The notes: generated from the sequence alone by a model not told the origin. A stretch of 64,000 bases of DNA from Cupriavidus lacunae (GCF_003353055.1 NZ_QKWJ01000015.1:62001-126000); one strand, 5' to 3'. Shown: positions 9,180 to 18,826, numbered from the stretch's first letter. Numbers and translations are program-made.

Positions 9180-10175
9180 ATGGTGCAAGCAATCCGATCT
9201 GCCCGCGGGTATCTGTCGAAAGCCGCGCAACTGACGCAATGGCTGCGCCGCAGCCCTGAGAGCAACTGGGCCACCGGCCCCGACAGCGCCGCGCCGCTGA
9301 CCGCCTTCATGGCGCCGGCCCTGGACGCCGCCGCGCTGGCGCCCCAGCGCGAACAGCAGGAGGCCTACCCGCCCGAGCCGCACCCGATCCAGCGCTACCG
9401 CGCCATCTGGCTGTCGGACATCCACCTGGGCACGCCCGGCTGTCAGGCCGACTACCTGCTGGACTTCCTCAAGCACAACGAATCCGAGCAGCTCTACCTG
9501 GTCGGCGACATCATCGACGGCTGGCAGCTGCGCCGCGGCTGGTATTGGCCGCAGAGCCACAATGACGTGGTGCAGAAGCTGCTGCGCAAGGCGCGCAAGG
9601 GCACCGAAGTGATCTACGTGCCCGGCAACCACGACGAGGCCGCACGCCAGTTCGACGGCATGGCCTTCGGCGACATCACCGTGCGCGAAGAGGCGGTGCA
9701 TGTCACCGCGACCGGGCGCCGGCTGTGGGTGGTGCACGGCGACCTGTTCGACGGCGTGGTGCAGCACGCGCGCTGGCTGGCCTACCTGGGCGATTCGCTG
9801 TACACAGTGATCCTGGCGCTGAACCGCCACTTCAACCGGCTGCGCGCGCGCCTGGGCTTCCCGTACTGGTCGCTGTCGCAGTTCCTGAAGCACCAGGTCA
9901 AAAACGCGGTCAACTACATCGGCGCGTTCGAAAGCGCGATGGTCGACGAGGCGCGCCGCCGCGGCTGCGACGGCGTGGTCTGCGGCCATATCCACAAGGC
10001 CGAGATCCGCGAGGTCAACGGCCAGCTCTACTGCAACGACGGGGACTGGGTCGAAAGCCTGTCGGCGCTGGTCGAGACCATCGAAGGCGAACTGAAGATC
10101 GTCTACTGGACCACGCTGCTGGACGCGCCGGCCCCGGCCACGCGCCGCCGTCGCCGTGCCGCCGTGGCTGGCTGA
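9180..10175 (+). CDS. UDP-2,3-diacylglucosamine diphosphatase-like metallophosphoesterase
   Basis: The 331-aa protein has an N-terminal extension of about 70 residues, then a calcineurin-like phosphoesterase domain. Metal-binding motifs are SDIHLG, GDIIDGW, GNHD, VVHGDLFD and CGHIHKAE. It resembles LpxH-like enzymes that act on lipid A precursors, but the length and GDIIDGWQLRRGW segment match a separate betaproteobacterial group next to a glycosyltransferase. The next gene is that glycosyltransferase, so a glycolipid pathway is plausible. A start at 9310 is possible. Confidence 0.75.
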   Translation: MVQAIRSARGYLSKAAQLTQWLRRSPESNWATGPDSAAPLTAFMAPALDAAALAPQREQQEAYPPEPHPIQRYRAIWLSDIHLGTPGCQADYLLDFLKHNESEQLYLVGDIIDGWQLRRGWYWPQSHNDVVQKLLRKARKGTEVIYVPGNHDEAARQFDGMAFGDITVREEAVHVTATGRRLWVVHGDLFDGVVQHARWLAYLGDSLYTVILALNRHFNRLRARLGFPYWSLSQFLKHQVKNAVNYIGAFESAMVDEARRRGCDGVVCGHIHKAEIREVNGQLYCNDGDWVESLSALVETIEGELKIVYWTTLLDAPAPATRRRRRAAVAG

Positions 10176-10245
10176 AACCGGACAGCCACCCATTGCCACC
10201 CTTGCCCCATCCGCACTGCCCTTCCACCGCGCCCGAGGAGGCTGC

Positions 10246-11367
10246 ATGAAGATCCTGATCGTCACCGATGCCTGGGAACCGCAGGTCAATGGCGTGGTGC
10301 GCACGCTCAAGTCCACGCGCCGCGAACTGGAGGCCATGGGCCACACGGTCGACATGATCACGCCGCTGGAATTCCGCACCGTGCCGTGCCCGACCTACCC
10401 CGAGATCCGCCTGTCGCTGTTCCCGGCTGCGCGCGTGCAGGGCCGCATCGAAGCCTTCGCCCCCGATGCCCTGCATATCGCCACCGAAGGGCCGCTGGGC
10501 CTGGCCGCGCGGCGTCACGCGCTGCGCCGCCGGGTGCCCTTCACCACGGCCTACCACACGCGTTTTCCGGAGTACGTGCAGGCGCGCTTCGGCATGCCGC
10601 TGGCGTGGACCTACCGCTTCCTGCGCTGGTTCCACGGTCCGGCCCAGTCCGTGATGGCGCCCACCCCGGTGGTGCTGGACGACCTGCGTCACTATGGCAT
10701 CACCAACGCCGTGCTGTGGACGCGCGGCGTGGACCTGGACGTGTTCACGCTGCAGCGCCCCAATGTGCTCAACACCGCCCACCCGATCTTCCTGTACGTG
10801 GGCCGCGTGGCGGTGGAGAAGAACGTCGAGGCCTTCCTGGCGCTGGACCTGCCCGGCTCCAAATGGGTGGTCGGCGACGGCCCGGCCCTGCCGGCGCTGC
10901 GTACGCGTTATCCGGGCGCCAACTACCTCGGCGTGCTGAGCCAGCCCGAGCTGGCCCGGGTGTATGCTTCGGCTGATGTGTTCGTGTTCCCGAGCCGCAC
11001 CGACACCTTCGGTCTGGTGCTGCTGGAAGCGCTGGCCAGCGGGCTGCCCGTGGCCGCCTATCCGGTCACCGGCCCGATCGATGTGCTGGGCGACAGCCCC
11101 GCGGGCGTGATGCACGAAGACCTGCGCGAAGCCTGCCTGGAAGCGCTGCGCATCGACCGCGTCACGGCCCGGGCCCATGCCGAGCGGTTCTCGTGGCGCG
11201 CCGCCTCCGAGCAGTTCCTGGCCCACCTGCGGCCGTTCGCTGCCGACAAGCCAGGCCGTGACACCGCAGCGGCCCAACCCGCCCCGCAAACCCATGCCCA
11301 AACCGCATCCGGAACTGCCGTCCGACCCGCCAATGCAGAAGCCGCCGCAGGCAATGCAGAGCGCTGA
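10246..11367 (+). CDS. GT4-family glycosyltransferase
   Basis: The 373-aa protein begins MKILIVTDAWEPQVNGVVRT, the glycine-loop N-terminal pattern of GT-B glycosyltransferases. A C-terminal donor-binding region contains YVGRVAVEKN and SRTDTFGLVLLEALASG (the E-x7-E region). It resembles alpha-mannosyl- or glucosyltransferases that build glycolipids. GAGGAGG gives a strong ribosome site 5 bases before the ATG. It follows the metallophosphoesterase by 70 bp; the pair probably works in one pathway. Confidence 0.85.
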   Translation: MKILIVTDAWEPQVNGVVRTLKSTRRELEAMGHTVDMITPLEFRTVPCPTYPEIRLSLFPAARVQGRIEAFAPDALHIATEGPLGLAARRHALRRRVPFTTAYHTRFPEYVQARFGMPLAWTYRFLRWFHGPAQSVMAPTPVVLDDLRHYGITNAVLWTRGVDLDVFTLQRPNVLNTAHPIFLYVGRVAVEKNVEAFLALDLPGSKWVVGDGPALPALRTRYPGANYLGVLSQPELARVYASADVFVFPSRTDTFGLVLLEALASGLPVAAYPVTGPIDVLGDSPAGVMHEDLREACLEALRIDRVTARAHAERFSWRAASEQFLAHLRPFAADKPGRDTAAAQPAPQTHAQTASGTAVRPANAEAAAGNAER

Positions 11368-11779
11368 CTATTCCATCGAGCAGAATCCCCACAAGGGCAA
11401 CCGCGGCCTGGCGCGCGCCTGGCACGCGGCCATCAATTCGCTGTCCGGGCTGCGCTATGCGGTGCTCGAGGAAAGCGCCTTCCGCCAGGAGCTGACGCTG
11501 GTGGTGATCCTGACGCCGTGCGCCTTCCTGCTGCCGGTGGGCGCGGTCGAGCGCATCCTGCTGCTGGGCACGCTGCTGGTGGTGCTGATCGTGGAGCTGC
11601 TCAACTCCAGCGTCGAGGCCGCGATCGACCGCATTTCGCTGGAACGGCACAGCCTGTCCAAGCGCGCCAAGGATTTCGGCAGCGCCGCGGTGATGCTGGC
11701 GCTGGTGCTGTGCGGCGGCACCTGGATCACCATCGCCGGGCCGCACGTGGTGCGGTGGGTGCGGACGCTGACGGGCTGA
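11333..11779 (+). CDS. dgkA: Diacylglycerol kinase
   Basis: It phosphorylates diacylglycerol in the inner membrane to recycle it into phospholipid synthesis. The core reads NRGLARAWHAAINSLSGLR, then EESAFRQEL, with three membrane helices. The signature VELLNSSVEAAIDRIS is intact. The start is uncertain: ATG codons at 11294, 11333 and 11354 all overlap the previous gene and none has a clear ribosome site. I give the middle one (148 aa). Confidence 0.85.
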   Translation: MQKPPQAMQSADYSIEQNPHKGNRGLARAWHAAINSLSGLRYAVLEESAFRQELTLVVILTPCAFLLPVGAVERILLLGTLLVVLIVELLNSSVEAAIDRISLERHSLSKRAKDFGSAAVMLALVLCGGTWITIAGPHVVRWVRTLTG

Positions 11780-11848
11780 TCCGGCGCGGGTCGGCACTAG
11801 GCCGGGGCCCCGGGCGGGCGGAGAACGGGGTGAGGCAGGCCGATTGCT

Positions 11849-11854
11849 TATAAT
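11849..11854 (+). promoter_or_regulatory. -10 element TATAAT upstream of the TetR gene
   Basis: A perfect TATAAT lies 50 bp before the TetR start. No good -35 box is visible at 16-18 bp, so it may need activation or be weak. Confidence 0.4.
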
Positions 11855-11903
11855 CGCTACCCTGCCCCCCGACTCACTGATCGCACCGATCGCCCGGACG
11901 CCC

Positions 11904-12605
11904 ATGGAACCGAAACCGCAAACCGGCCCCCGCCGCACCAGGGACCGCATCCTCGACGTCGCGCTGCGCCTGTTCAACGAAGTCGGCGAGCCCAACGTCA
12001 CCACCACCACGATCGCGGAAGCGATGGAGATCAGCCCCGGCAATCTCTACTACCACTTCCGCAACAAGGACGACATCATCAACTCCATCTTCGTGCGCTT
12101 CGAGCAGGAGATGGAGCGCCGCCTGAAGATGCCGGACGACCACAAGGCCACCCTGGACGAAAGCTGGGGCTACCTGCAGTACATGTCCGAGTTCCTGTGG
12201 AATTACCGCTTCCTGTACCGCGACATCAACGACCTGCTGGCGCGCAACCGGATGCTGGAGACCAACTTCAAGCGCATCGTCGAGCAGAAGCAGCGCTTTG
12301 CGCACGAGATCTGCCGCCAGTTCATCGAAGACGGCGAGATGGAAGCCACGCCCGAGCAGGTCGAGGCCATCTGCACCAACATGGTGGTGATCGCCACCTA
12401 CTGGCTGTCGTTCCAGTTCGTGCAGCATCCGCGCCAGTACAACGACCCCGAGCAGATCCGCGGCTATCTGCACGGATCGAGCTACCATATCTTCTCGGTC
12501 CTGGCCCCCTACCTGCGTGGCCGGGCCCGGGACGCATTCGACCAGCTGGCGCGCGACTACGCCGCAGCCAAGGCAGCCGCCGACGCGGCCAAGGAGCAGA
12601 AGTGA
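11904..12605 (+). CDS. TetR-family transcriptional regulator
   Basis: The 233-aa protein has a TetR N-terminal helix-turn-helix at about 10-55 (RDRILDVALRLFNEVGEPN, TIAEAMEISPGNLYYHFRNK). A C-terminal ligand domain with conserved NYRFLYRDINDLLARN follows; this kind of domain occurs in a large betaproteobacterial TetR group. The target is unknown. I chose MEPKPQTGPRR as the start because the HTH is close behind it. Its stop codon overlaps the GTG start of the next gene. Confidence 0.88.
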   Translation: MEPKPQTGPRRTRDRILDVALRLFNEVGEPNVTTTTIAEAMEISPGNLYYHFRNKDDIINSIFVRFEQEMERRLKMPDDHKATLDESWGYLQYMSEFLWNYRFLYRDINDLLARNRMLETNFKRIVEQKQRFAHEICRQFIEDGEMEATPEQVEAICTNMVVIATYWLSFQFVQHPRQYNDPEQIRGYLHGSSYHIFSVLAPYLRGRARDAFDQLARDYAAAKAAADAAKEQK

Positions 12606-13186
12606 AATCCGTCTGCGTGTATTGCGGGTCCAGCCCCGGCAACCGTCCTGAATACGCCGAAGGCGCGCGCCTGCTCGGCCGCACCCTGGCCGAAAGCGGA
12701 CTGGCGCTGGTCTACGGCGGCGGCAAGGTGGGCCTGATGGGCATCGTCGCCGACGCCGTGCTGGAACATGGCGGCAGCGCCATCGGCATCATCCCCGATG
12801 CGCTGATGCAGAAGGAAGTCGGTCACCGCGGCCTGACCGAGCTGCACGTGGTGCGCAATATGCACGAGCGCAAGCAGATGATGGCCGACCGCGCCGACGC
12901 CTTTATCGCCATGCCGGGCGGCGTCGGCACCTTCGAGGAGCTGTTCGAGACCTTCACCTGGCTGCAGCTGGGCTACCACGACAAGCCGGTGGGCCTGCTG
13001 AATATCGCCGGGTTCTACGACGGCCTGCTGGGCTTCCTGTCGCATGCCGTGCAGCAAGGCTTCATGAAGCAGGTGCATGCCGACCTGCTGCATGTGGCCG
13101 ACACGCCCGCCGGCCTGCTTGGCCAACTGGCGGCCGCGCCGCGCGTGCGCGTCGACAAGTGGCAAACGGCGCGCGACAAGACCTGA
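12602..13186 (+). CDS. LOG-family protein (cytokinin riboside 5'-monophosphate phosphoribohydrolase-like)
   Basis: The 194-aa protein has the lysine-decarboxylase-like/LOG signature MPGGVGTFEELFE and the N-terminal YCGSSPGNRPEY nucleotide-binding start, also VYGGGKVGLMG. Family members cleave nucleoside monophosphates to free base and ribose phosphate. The GTG start overlaps the TetR stop and has AAGGAG upstream. It is probably co-transcribed with the TetR gene. Confidence 0.9.
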   Translation: MKSVCVYCGSSPGNRPEYAEGARLLGRTLAESGLALVYGGGKVGLMGIVADAVLEHGGSAIGIIPDALMQKEVGHRGLTELHVVRNMHERKQMMADRADAFIAMPGGVGTFEELFETFTWLQLGYHDKPVGLLNIAGFYDGLLGFLSHAVQQGFMKQVHADLLHVADTPAGLLGQLAAAPRVRVDKWQTARDKT

Positions 13187-13199
13187 GCGCGCGCGCCGC

Positions 13200-13220
13200 G
13201 CCGGGCCTGCCAGGCCCGGC
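13200..13220. terminator. Bidirectional hairpin between convergent genes
   Basis: GCCGGGCCTG and CAGGCCCGGC form a perfect 10-bp stem with a 1-base centre, exactly between the LOG gene and the convergent DUF924 gene. There is no T-run. Confidence 0.5.
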
Positions 13221-13817
13221 TTAGAACGACGAGCCCGGCTGCTGCAGGAATGCCAGTTCCTCAGCCGTGCTGGGCCGGCCCAGCAGCGCATTGCGGTGCG
13301 GGAAGCGGCCAAAGCGCGCGATGATCGCGCGGTGCTTCTCGGCCCAATCCACCACATCGACCACCCCGCCGCTGGCCTCGCGCAACTGCGTCGACAGGCG
13401 CACTGACTCGTCCTGGTCCGCCAGCGCCTCGGAATGCTCGAAGGGCATGTAGCAGAACATGCGGTGGTAGTCCGTGGGCAGCGCACGGTCCGTGCCGCTG
13501 GCGACGATGCGCCTGGCCAGTGCCAGCGCCAGCGCATCGCTGCCAAAGCTGCGCGGATCGTTGCGGAACATGTTGCGCGGGAACTGGTCCAGCAGCACCA
13601 CGCGCGCGCAGGCGCCCTCGGGAGTGACCGACCAGTCGTCCGGTGCCCCGTCGCAGGCGACCTGCCAGTCGGACAGGAAGTTCATGCGGATCTGCGCATC
13701 GAAGGCATCCGACTTGGTGAACCATTGCGGGCGCTCGGTATTCCAGGCGGCCGAACCGGGCTGGTCGAACCAGAAATCGAGCACCCGCAGGGCGTCTTCG
13801 GGCAGTTGGGCGGTCAT
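13221..13817 (-). CDS. DUF924 family protein
   Basis: The 198-aa protein has the family pattern: LRVLDFWFDQ near the start, WFTKSDAFDAQIR, VVLLDQFPRNMFR and MFCYMPFEHSE. These are conserved in the DUF924 family of helical TPR-like proteins of unknown function. It follows the truncated haemoglobin gene by 42 bp in the same direction. Confidence 0.88.
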   Translation of the reverse strand: MTAQLPEDALRVLDFWFDQPGSAAWNTERPQWFTKSDAFDAQIRMNFLSDWQVACDGAPDDWSVTPEGACARVVLLDQFPRNMFRNDPRSFGSDALALALARRIVASGTDRALPTDYHRMFCYMPFEHSEALADQDESVRLSTQLREASGGVVDVVDWAEKHRAIIARFGRFPHRNALLGRPSTAEELAFLQQPGSSF

Positions 13818-13859
13818 GGGCTGGGAAACCTTTCGGTGAGAAAAGGGAGCGGCCGCGCC

Positions 13860-14276
13860 TCAGCGCGCCACGTTGCGCATCCAGTCGGCGGTCTGGAAGA
13901 AGGCCTGCATCAGGCGCAACTGCAGGTCTTCGGACAGGCCGATATCCTGCATCGCCAGCGCCATGCAGCGCATCCACTGGTCGCGCTCGCTCACGCCGAT
14001 CTCGAACGGCATATGGCGCGCGCGCAGGCGCGGATGGCCGAAGCGCTCGATAAAGTGGTTGGGGCCGCCCAGCCAGCCGCACAGGAACCAGAACAGCTTG
14101 TCGCGCGAACCGTCGAGCGCAGGCGGGTGCAGCGCGCGCAGCCCGGCGAACTGGGTCTCCAGGTCCATCAGGTCGTAGAAGCGGTCGACCAGCTCGCGCA
14201 CGCGCGCCTCGCCGCCCACCAGTTCAAATGCGGTCACCTCGGCCGTGCCGGGCTTATCGTCGGATTCAGTACTCAT
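13860..14276 (-). CDS. Group II truncated haemoglobin
   Basis: The 138-aa globin has the 2-over-2 fold pattern: FAGLRALHP, LFWFLCGWLGGP, and proximal His in RARHMPF. A Trp follows in DQWMRCM (G8 position), typical of group II. Members bind O2 or NO; the role here is unknown, perhaps redox or NO defence. The ATG at 14276 is preferred to a GTG one codon upstream. Confidence 0.88.
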   Translation of the reverse strand: MSTESDDKPGTAEVTAFELVGGEARVRELVDRFYDLMDLETQFAGLRALHPPALDGSRDKLFWFLCGWLGGPNHFIERFGHPRLRARHMPFEIGVSERDQWMRCMALAMQDIGLSEDLQLRLMQAFFQTADWMRNVAR

Positions 14277-14311
14277 CACACACTCAGTCTGCAGCGCCAG
14301 GGCAAGCTGCC

Positions 14312-16936
14312 TCAGGCATCACGCAAGGTCGCCAGCGCTGGCTGGCGCAGCACTTCGCGCAGGCCCAGCCAGCCGCCGGCAAAAGCGCACAGCATGCCAG
14401 AAACCACGCCCACAGGCACGATCCAGGCATTGAAGCGGTATGGGAAATCGAAGACGAACTGCGACAGCCCCCAGCCCACTGCGATTGCGCCGAGGCTGGC
14501 CAGGAAGCCGGCCAGGCCGCCCACCACCAGGAACTCGGCGTACTGGGTCTGGCGCACCAGTGCGGCCGAGGCGCCCAGCGCCTTGAGCAGGCCGGCATCG
14601 CGCATGCGCTCGTCGCGCGCGCCGGACAACGCCGCGTACAGCACGGTCACGCCAGCAGCCAGCGTAAAGACGAAGAGGAACTCCACCGCGGCGATCACCT
14701 GGTCGAGGATGTCCTGGATCTGGCGCAGGATCAGGTCGGTATTGACCACGGTGATGTTGGGGAAGGCCGCGATCAGCCGGTTGCCCAGCGCTGCGCTGGC
14801 GGGCGGCAGGTGGAACGAGGTGATGTAGGTTTCGGGCAGCCCGTGCATCGCCTGCGGCGGCAGGATCACGAAGAAATTGACGCGCATCGAGCCCCAGTCG
14901 AGCTTGCGCAGCGAAGTCACGCGCGCCTGCACGGCCTGGCCGGCCACGTCAAAGCGCAGCGTGTCGCCCAGCCGGATGCCCAGCGTCTTGGCGATGCCCT
15001 CTTCCACCGATGCGCCGGCCTCGGAACCGTTGGACCCGTCCGACCAGTTGCCGGCAATCACGCGGTTGCCCTCGGGCAGCGCATCGGTATAGGACAGGTT
15101 GAATTCGCGCTCGACCAGGTTGCGCGCGCGCCCGTCCGCGAAACTGTCGCCGCGGATGGCGCGCTCGCCGATATGGGTCAGGCGCCCGCGCACCATCGGG
15201 TAGAGCAGGTCGTTGATGCCCGCGCCGGCCAGCATGTGGCGCAGCGGCTCGCGCTGGTCCGGCTGGATATTGATGATGAAGCGGTTGGGCGCATCGGCCG
15301 GCGTGGCCTGGCGCCACGAATCGATCAGGTCATTGCGGGTCATGCCGAGCAGCAGCAGCGCCATCAGGCCCACCGCCAGCGCCACGGTCTGCAGCACCGT
15401 GACTGCGCGGCGGCGCTCCAGCACCGCCAGCGCAAAGCGCCAGCCCATCGCCCCGCGCCCCCGCAGGCGCCCCCGCAGCAGACGCGACAGCAGCGTCAGC
15501 AGCCCCAGCGCCAGCACGGCGAAGACCACGCCCGCGGCGACAAAGCCGCCCGCCGTGGTCAGCCCCAGCTTCAGGTCGCGCGCCGCCACCAGCAGCAGCG
15601 CGACAAAGGCGCCCAGGCCCAGCGCATAGGCCACCCAGGCCGACACCGGTGGCGGCCCGATATCGCGCCGCAGGACCCGCAGCGGCGCGACCCGAGTCAG
15701 CGCCAGCAGCGGGGGCAGCGCAAACCCGGCCAGCAGCACAAGCCCGGCCAGCACCCCCACCAGCGCCGGCAGCAGTGACGGCTGCGGCAGCGACACCTTG
15801 AGCAGCCCGCCCAGCGACAGCAGCAGCCCGTAGTGCGCGAGGTAGCCGAGCAGCACCCCGGCCAGCGCGCCAGCCGCGCCCACCAGCAGGAACTCCAGCC
15901 CGAAGGCGTGCAAGATCTGCCCGCGCGACAGCCCCAGGCACTTGTAGACCGCGCAGGCATCGGTGTGGCGCTGCATATAGCGGCGCGCCGACATGGCGAT
16001 GGCCACCGCGGCGATCATCGACGACAGCACCGCCACCAGCGACAGGAAGCGCTCGGCGCGGTCCAGCGTCGCGCGCATCTGCGGCTGGCCCGACTCCAGC
16101 GACTCGATCCGGGTATTGCGCAGCTTGCGGCGTCCGATCTCGTCCTGCGCCCATGTCCGGAAAGCCGCGCCGGCAGCGTCGGGGCCGGCCACCAGCAGCC
16201 GGTAGGTCACGCGGCTGCCCCAGCCGATCAGCCCGGTGCTGTCCAGGTCCGACAGCGGCATCAGCACGCGCGGCGCGAAGTTCATGAAGCCGGTGCCGCG
16301 ATCGAGTTCCTGCGTGATGATGCGGTCGATGCGGAAGCTGCGGCTGCCCAGCCGCAGGGTGTCGCCCACGGCAACGCCCAGCGCGCCCAGCAGCGCCTCG
16401 TCGACCCACACCGTGCCCGGCGCGGGAATGCCTTCGGCGGGCGCGTCGGGCGCACCCGGCGCGCTGGCCACCCTGAGCTTGCCGCGCAGCGGGTAGCCGT
16501 CGGTCACCGCCTTGAGCGCGGCCAGCTGGCTGGGGGCCTCGGCGCCATCGCGCGCCTTGCCGCTGGCGGTGGCCATGCTCGGGAAGGTGACGGTCTGCGC
16601 CACGGCCAGCCCGGCCGCGCCGGCCCGCCGCGCGAAGGCGGCATCGAAGGGCTGGTCGGCCACCAGCAGCACGTCGGAAGCGATCATCTGGCGCGCGTCG
16701 CGCTCCAGGCCCAGCCGCATGCGGTCGGCCATGAAGCCCACGCTGGTCAGCGCGGCCACGGCCAGCACCAGCGCGAACAGCAGCAGGTAGAGCTCGCCCG
16801 CCAGCCAGTCGCGCCGGGCCATGCGCAGCGCCTGGCGCCAGGCGGAGAAGCTGCCGCCATGCGCGGGGCGTGCGCCGGCGGCATTGGTGGCGTTGGCGGC
16901 AGTGCTCGGGACGTCGATGGCGGACTCGGAAGGCAT
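14312..16936 (-). CDS. FtsX-type ABC transporter permease (YbbP-like)
   Basis: The 874-aa protein has one N-terminal membrane helix (about 48-70), a large periplasmic domain, then FtsX-type four-helix blocks at about 310-430 and 770-870, with extra helices at 440-545. This is the architecture of YbbP-like permeases that move lipophilic compounds or lipoproteins. These usually pair with a LolD/YbbA-type ATPase. No ATPase gene is in the flanking 5 kb, so the partner must be elsewhere. Function is inferred from fold only. Confidence 0.85.
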   Translation of the reverse strand: MPSESAIDVPSTAANATNAAGARPAHGGSFSAWRQALRMARRDWLAGELYLLLFALVLAVAALTSVGFMADRMRLGLERDARQMIASDVLLVADQPFDAAFARRAGAAGLAVAQTVTFPSMATASGKARDGAEAPSQLAALKAVTDGYPLRGKLRVASAPGAPDAPAEGIPAPGTVWVDEALLGALGVAVGDTLRLGSRSFRIDRIITQELDRGTGFMNFAPRVLMPLSDLDSTGLIGWGSRVTYRLLVAGPDAAGAAFRTWAQDEIGRRKLRNTRIESLESGQPQMRATLDRAERFLSLVAVLSSMIAAVAIAMSARRYMQRHTDACAVYKCLGLSRGQILHAFGLEFLLVGAAGALAGVLLGYLAHYGLLLSLGGLLKVSLPQPSLLPALVGVLAGLVLLAGFALPPLLALTRVAPLRVLRRDIGPPPVSAWVAYALGLGAFVALLLVAARDLKLGLTTAGGFVAAGVVFAVLALGLLTLLSRLLRGRLRGRGAMGWRFALAVLERRRAVTVLQTVALAVGLMALLLLGMTRNDLIDSWRQATPADAPNRFIINIQPDQREPLRHMLAGAGINDLLYPMVRGRLTHIGERAIRGDSFADGRARNLVEREFNLSYTDALPEGNRVIAGNWSDGSNGSEAGASVEEGIAKTLGIRLGDTLRFDVAGQAVQARVTSLRKLDWGSMRVNFFVILPPQAMHGLPETYITSFHLPPASAALGNRLIAAFPNITVVNTDLILRQIQDILDQVIAAVEFLFVFTLAAGVTVLYAALSGARDERMRDAGLLKALGASAALVRQTQYAEFLVVGGLAGFLASLGAIAVGWGLSQFVFDFPYRFNAWIVPVGVVSGMLCAFAGGWLGLREVLRQPALATLRDA

Positions 16937-17008
16937 CGGTTGGTGTGGTTCCTGGTTCCTGGCGCCGCTGCGCCTCGGGTCAGTCGAATAATGAAAAAGG
17001 CCGGAAGG

Positions 17009-17611
17009 CTAGCGCGGTATGTCGGGCCGCTGCGTCCTGCCGCGCAGGCTCGCATGCAGCCGGCGCACGCCGCGCCACAATTTCGGCAGCAGCCACGCCG
17101 ACACCAGCAGGAAGACCACCAGCAGCACCAGGAACACCACCGGCAGGAAGAACGCCAGCAGCAGGCTGCCGGTCGCGGTCAGGTCTTCAGTGAATGAGGC
17201 CGTCCAGTTGGAGAACGGTTCCGGCGACACGTTGATCAGCGCCCGCGTGCCGGCCTTGACTGCATGTGCGGTGCCTGCCAGCGTGCCGCCGATCAGCCCG
17301 GCCGCGACCATCCACTGTGGATCGAGCTGGCCGAAGGCGGCGGCGGCCAGGATCGCGCCGGCGGGGATGCGGATAAAGGTATGTATGCCGTCCCAGACGC
17401 TATCGAACGCCGGCACCTTGTCGGCAACGAATTCGGCCACGGCCAGCGCCGCGGCCACGCCGATCACCCACCAGGATTCCAGCGGCTGCAACCCCGGCGG
17501 CAGCTCCAGCCAGCCCAGGCGCGCCAGCACGCCGGCGGCCAGCACGGCAAGGTAGAGGCGAAATCCGCTGGCCCAGGACATGCCCGCGGCCAGCGCTGCG
17601 GTTTCCAGCAT
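17009..17611 (-). CDS. DUF4126 membrane protein
   Basis: The 200-aa protein has several hydrophobic helices and the family start AAGMSWASGFRLYLAVLAAGVLARLGW (in parts). GTLAGTAHAVKAGTRALIN follows at about 135-155. It matches the DUF4126 family of unknown function. The C-terminal end carries a long helix and a basic tail. Confidence 0.8.
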   Translation of the reverse strand: MLETAALAAGMSWASGFRLYLAVLAAGVLARLGWLELPPGLQPLESWWVIGVAAALAVAEFVADKVPAFDSVWDGIHTFIRIPAGAILAAAAFGQLDPQWMVAAGLIGGTLAGTAHAVKAGTRALINVSPEPFSNWTASFTEDLTATGSLLLAFFLPVVFLVLLVVFLLVSAWLLPKLWRGVRRLHASLRGRTQRPDIPR

Positions 17612-17728
17612 GGCGCTCCTTGCAAGGGTCCGGCGCGGGCCACTGCAGACAATGGCGCGCCCTGGCAGGGAGTGTAATACGGACCGGGCAACGCAGCGCC
17701 CGCCGGCTTCATGCGATCCGAATGGCCC

Positions 17729-18826
17729 TCAGCCTTCTTCCTTGCCGTCCGGGCCGAACCACGGCAGCGCCTCTTGTGGTGTCAGGATGCCCGCCGGCTC
17801 CGCCATGGTGTAGCCGGGCAGTGCCTCGATGCGCCGGACAAAGGCCGGATCGGCCAGCAAGGCCAGCAGCGCGGCCATCCAGCCGGCGGTCTGGTCGTTC
17901 TTGCGCAGCGCCAGGTAGTAGGCCTCGCGCGTCAGCGGCACGAAGGCCAGCCCAAGGGCCTCGGCATTCATGCGCAGCCCGAAGCCAGCCTGAGCGCGGC
18001 CGCTGTTCACGGCTTCTGCCACTTTCTCGTTGCTGAACTCGGTCTCGTCATAGCCGGCGATCTGGTCCGGATACAGGCCCTGCGCGGCCAGCAGCTGGTC
18101 GAACAGCATGCGCGTGCCCGAACTGCGCTGCCGGTTGACGAAACGCGCCTGGGTGCGCGCCAGGCCGCGCAGGTCATGCACCTCGCGCGCCACCTCCGGC
18201 GCCAGGATCAGGCCCTGCTCGCGCCAGGCCAGCCGCAGCAGGCGCACCGAAGCCGGCCGCAACCACTTGCGCAGCGTCACATGCGCGACCGAGCCCGCGG
18301 TCTGCACCGGCGAGACATAGAACCCGGCCAGTTCCGACTGCCGCTCCTGCAGGCAGATCAGCCCCTCCACGCTGCCGCAGAACACCGTATCGAGCTGCAG
18401 CGGGGCTCTTGCCTCGCCCAGCGCGGCGGCCAGCACCTCCACCGCCGGGTCATGGCTGCCGGTGAAATGCACCTGCGACTGCGGCTGCTGGGCATCGTCC
18501 AGTTCGGCAATAAAGTCCGCCATGGCCTTCTGCACCACCGGATCGACCGATTCGCGCAGGCGCAGTTCGGCGCGCAGCAGGCGTTCGCCGAAGCGCGTCA
18601 GCGACGCGCCGCGCCCGCGCTCCATATCGAGCATGCTGCGCCCGAGCATCTCCTCCCAGGTCCGCATCACGCCCCAGGCATGACGGTACGAGAGGCCGAT
18701 CTCGCGCGCGGCGCGGTGCAGCGACCCGGTCTCGCGCACGGCCTTGAGCAGCTGGAACACCTTGCCGTTGGCGCGCGGATTGTCGTCGGCCGCGATCACC
18801 GGGAACAGGTCAAAGCGGAAGGTCAT
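17729..18826 (-). CDS. ModE-like regulator with periplasmic-binding-like effector domain
   Basis: The 365-aa protein has an N-terminal ModE/LysR-type winged helix (about 20-80: VFQLLKAVRETGSLHRAARE, GLSYRHAWGVMRTWEEMLG). A C-terminal substrate-binding-protein-like domain (about 110-345) includes RQRSSGTRMLFDQLL and GRAQAGFGLRM. Such proteins control molybdate/tungstate uptake or molybdoenzyme genes. It diverges from the tungstate-binding protein gene, and the space between holds inverted repeats that are likely its operators. Confidence 0.8.
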   Translation of the reverse strand: MTFRFDLFPVIAADDNPRANGKVFQLLKAVRETGSLHRAAREIGLSYRHAWGVMRTWEEMLGRSMLDMERGRGASLTRFGERLLRAELRLRESVDPVVQKAMADFIAELDDAQQPQSQVHFTGSHDPAVEVLAAALGEARAPLQLDTVFCGSVEGLICLQERQSELAGFYVSPVQTAGSVAHVTLRKWLRPASVRLLRLAWREQGLILAPEVAREVHDLRGLARTQARFVNRQRSSGTRMLFDQLLAAQGLYPDQIAGYDETEFSNEKVAEAVNSGRAQAGFGLRMNAEALGLAFVPLTREAYYLALRKNDQTAGWMAALLALLADPAFVRRIEALPGYTMAEPAGILTPQEALPWFGPDGKEEG

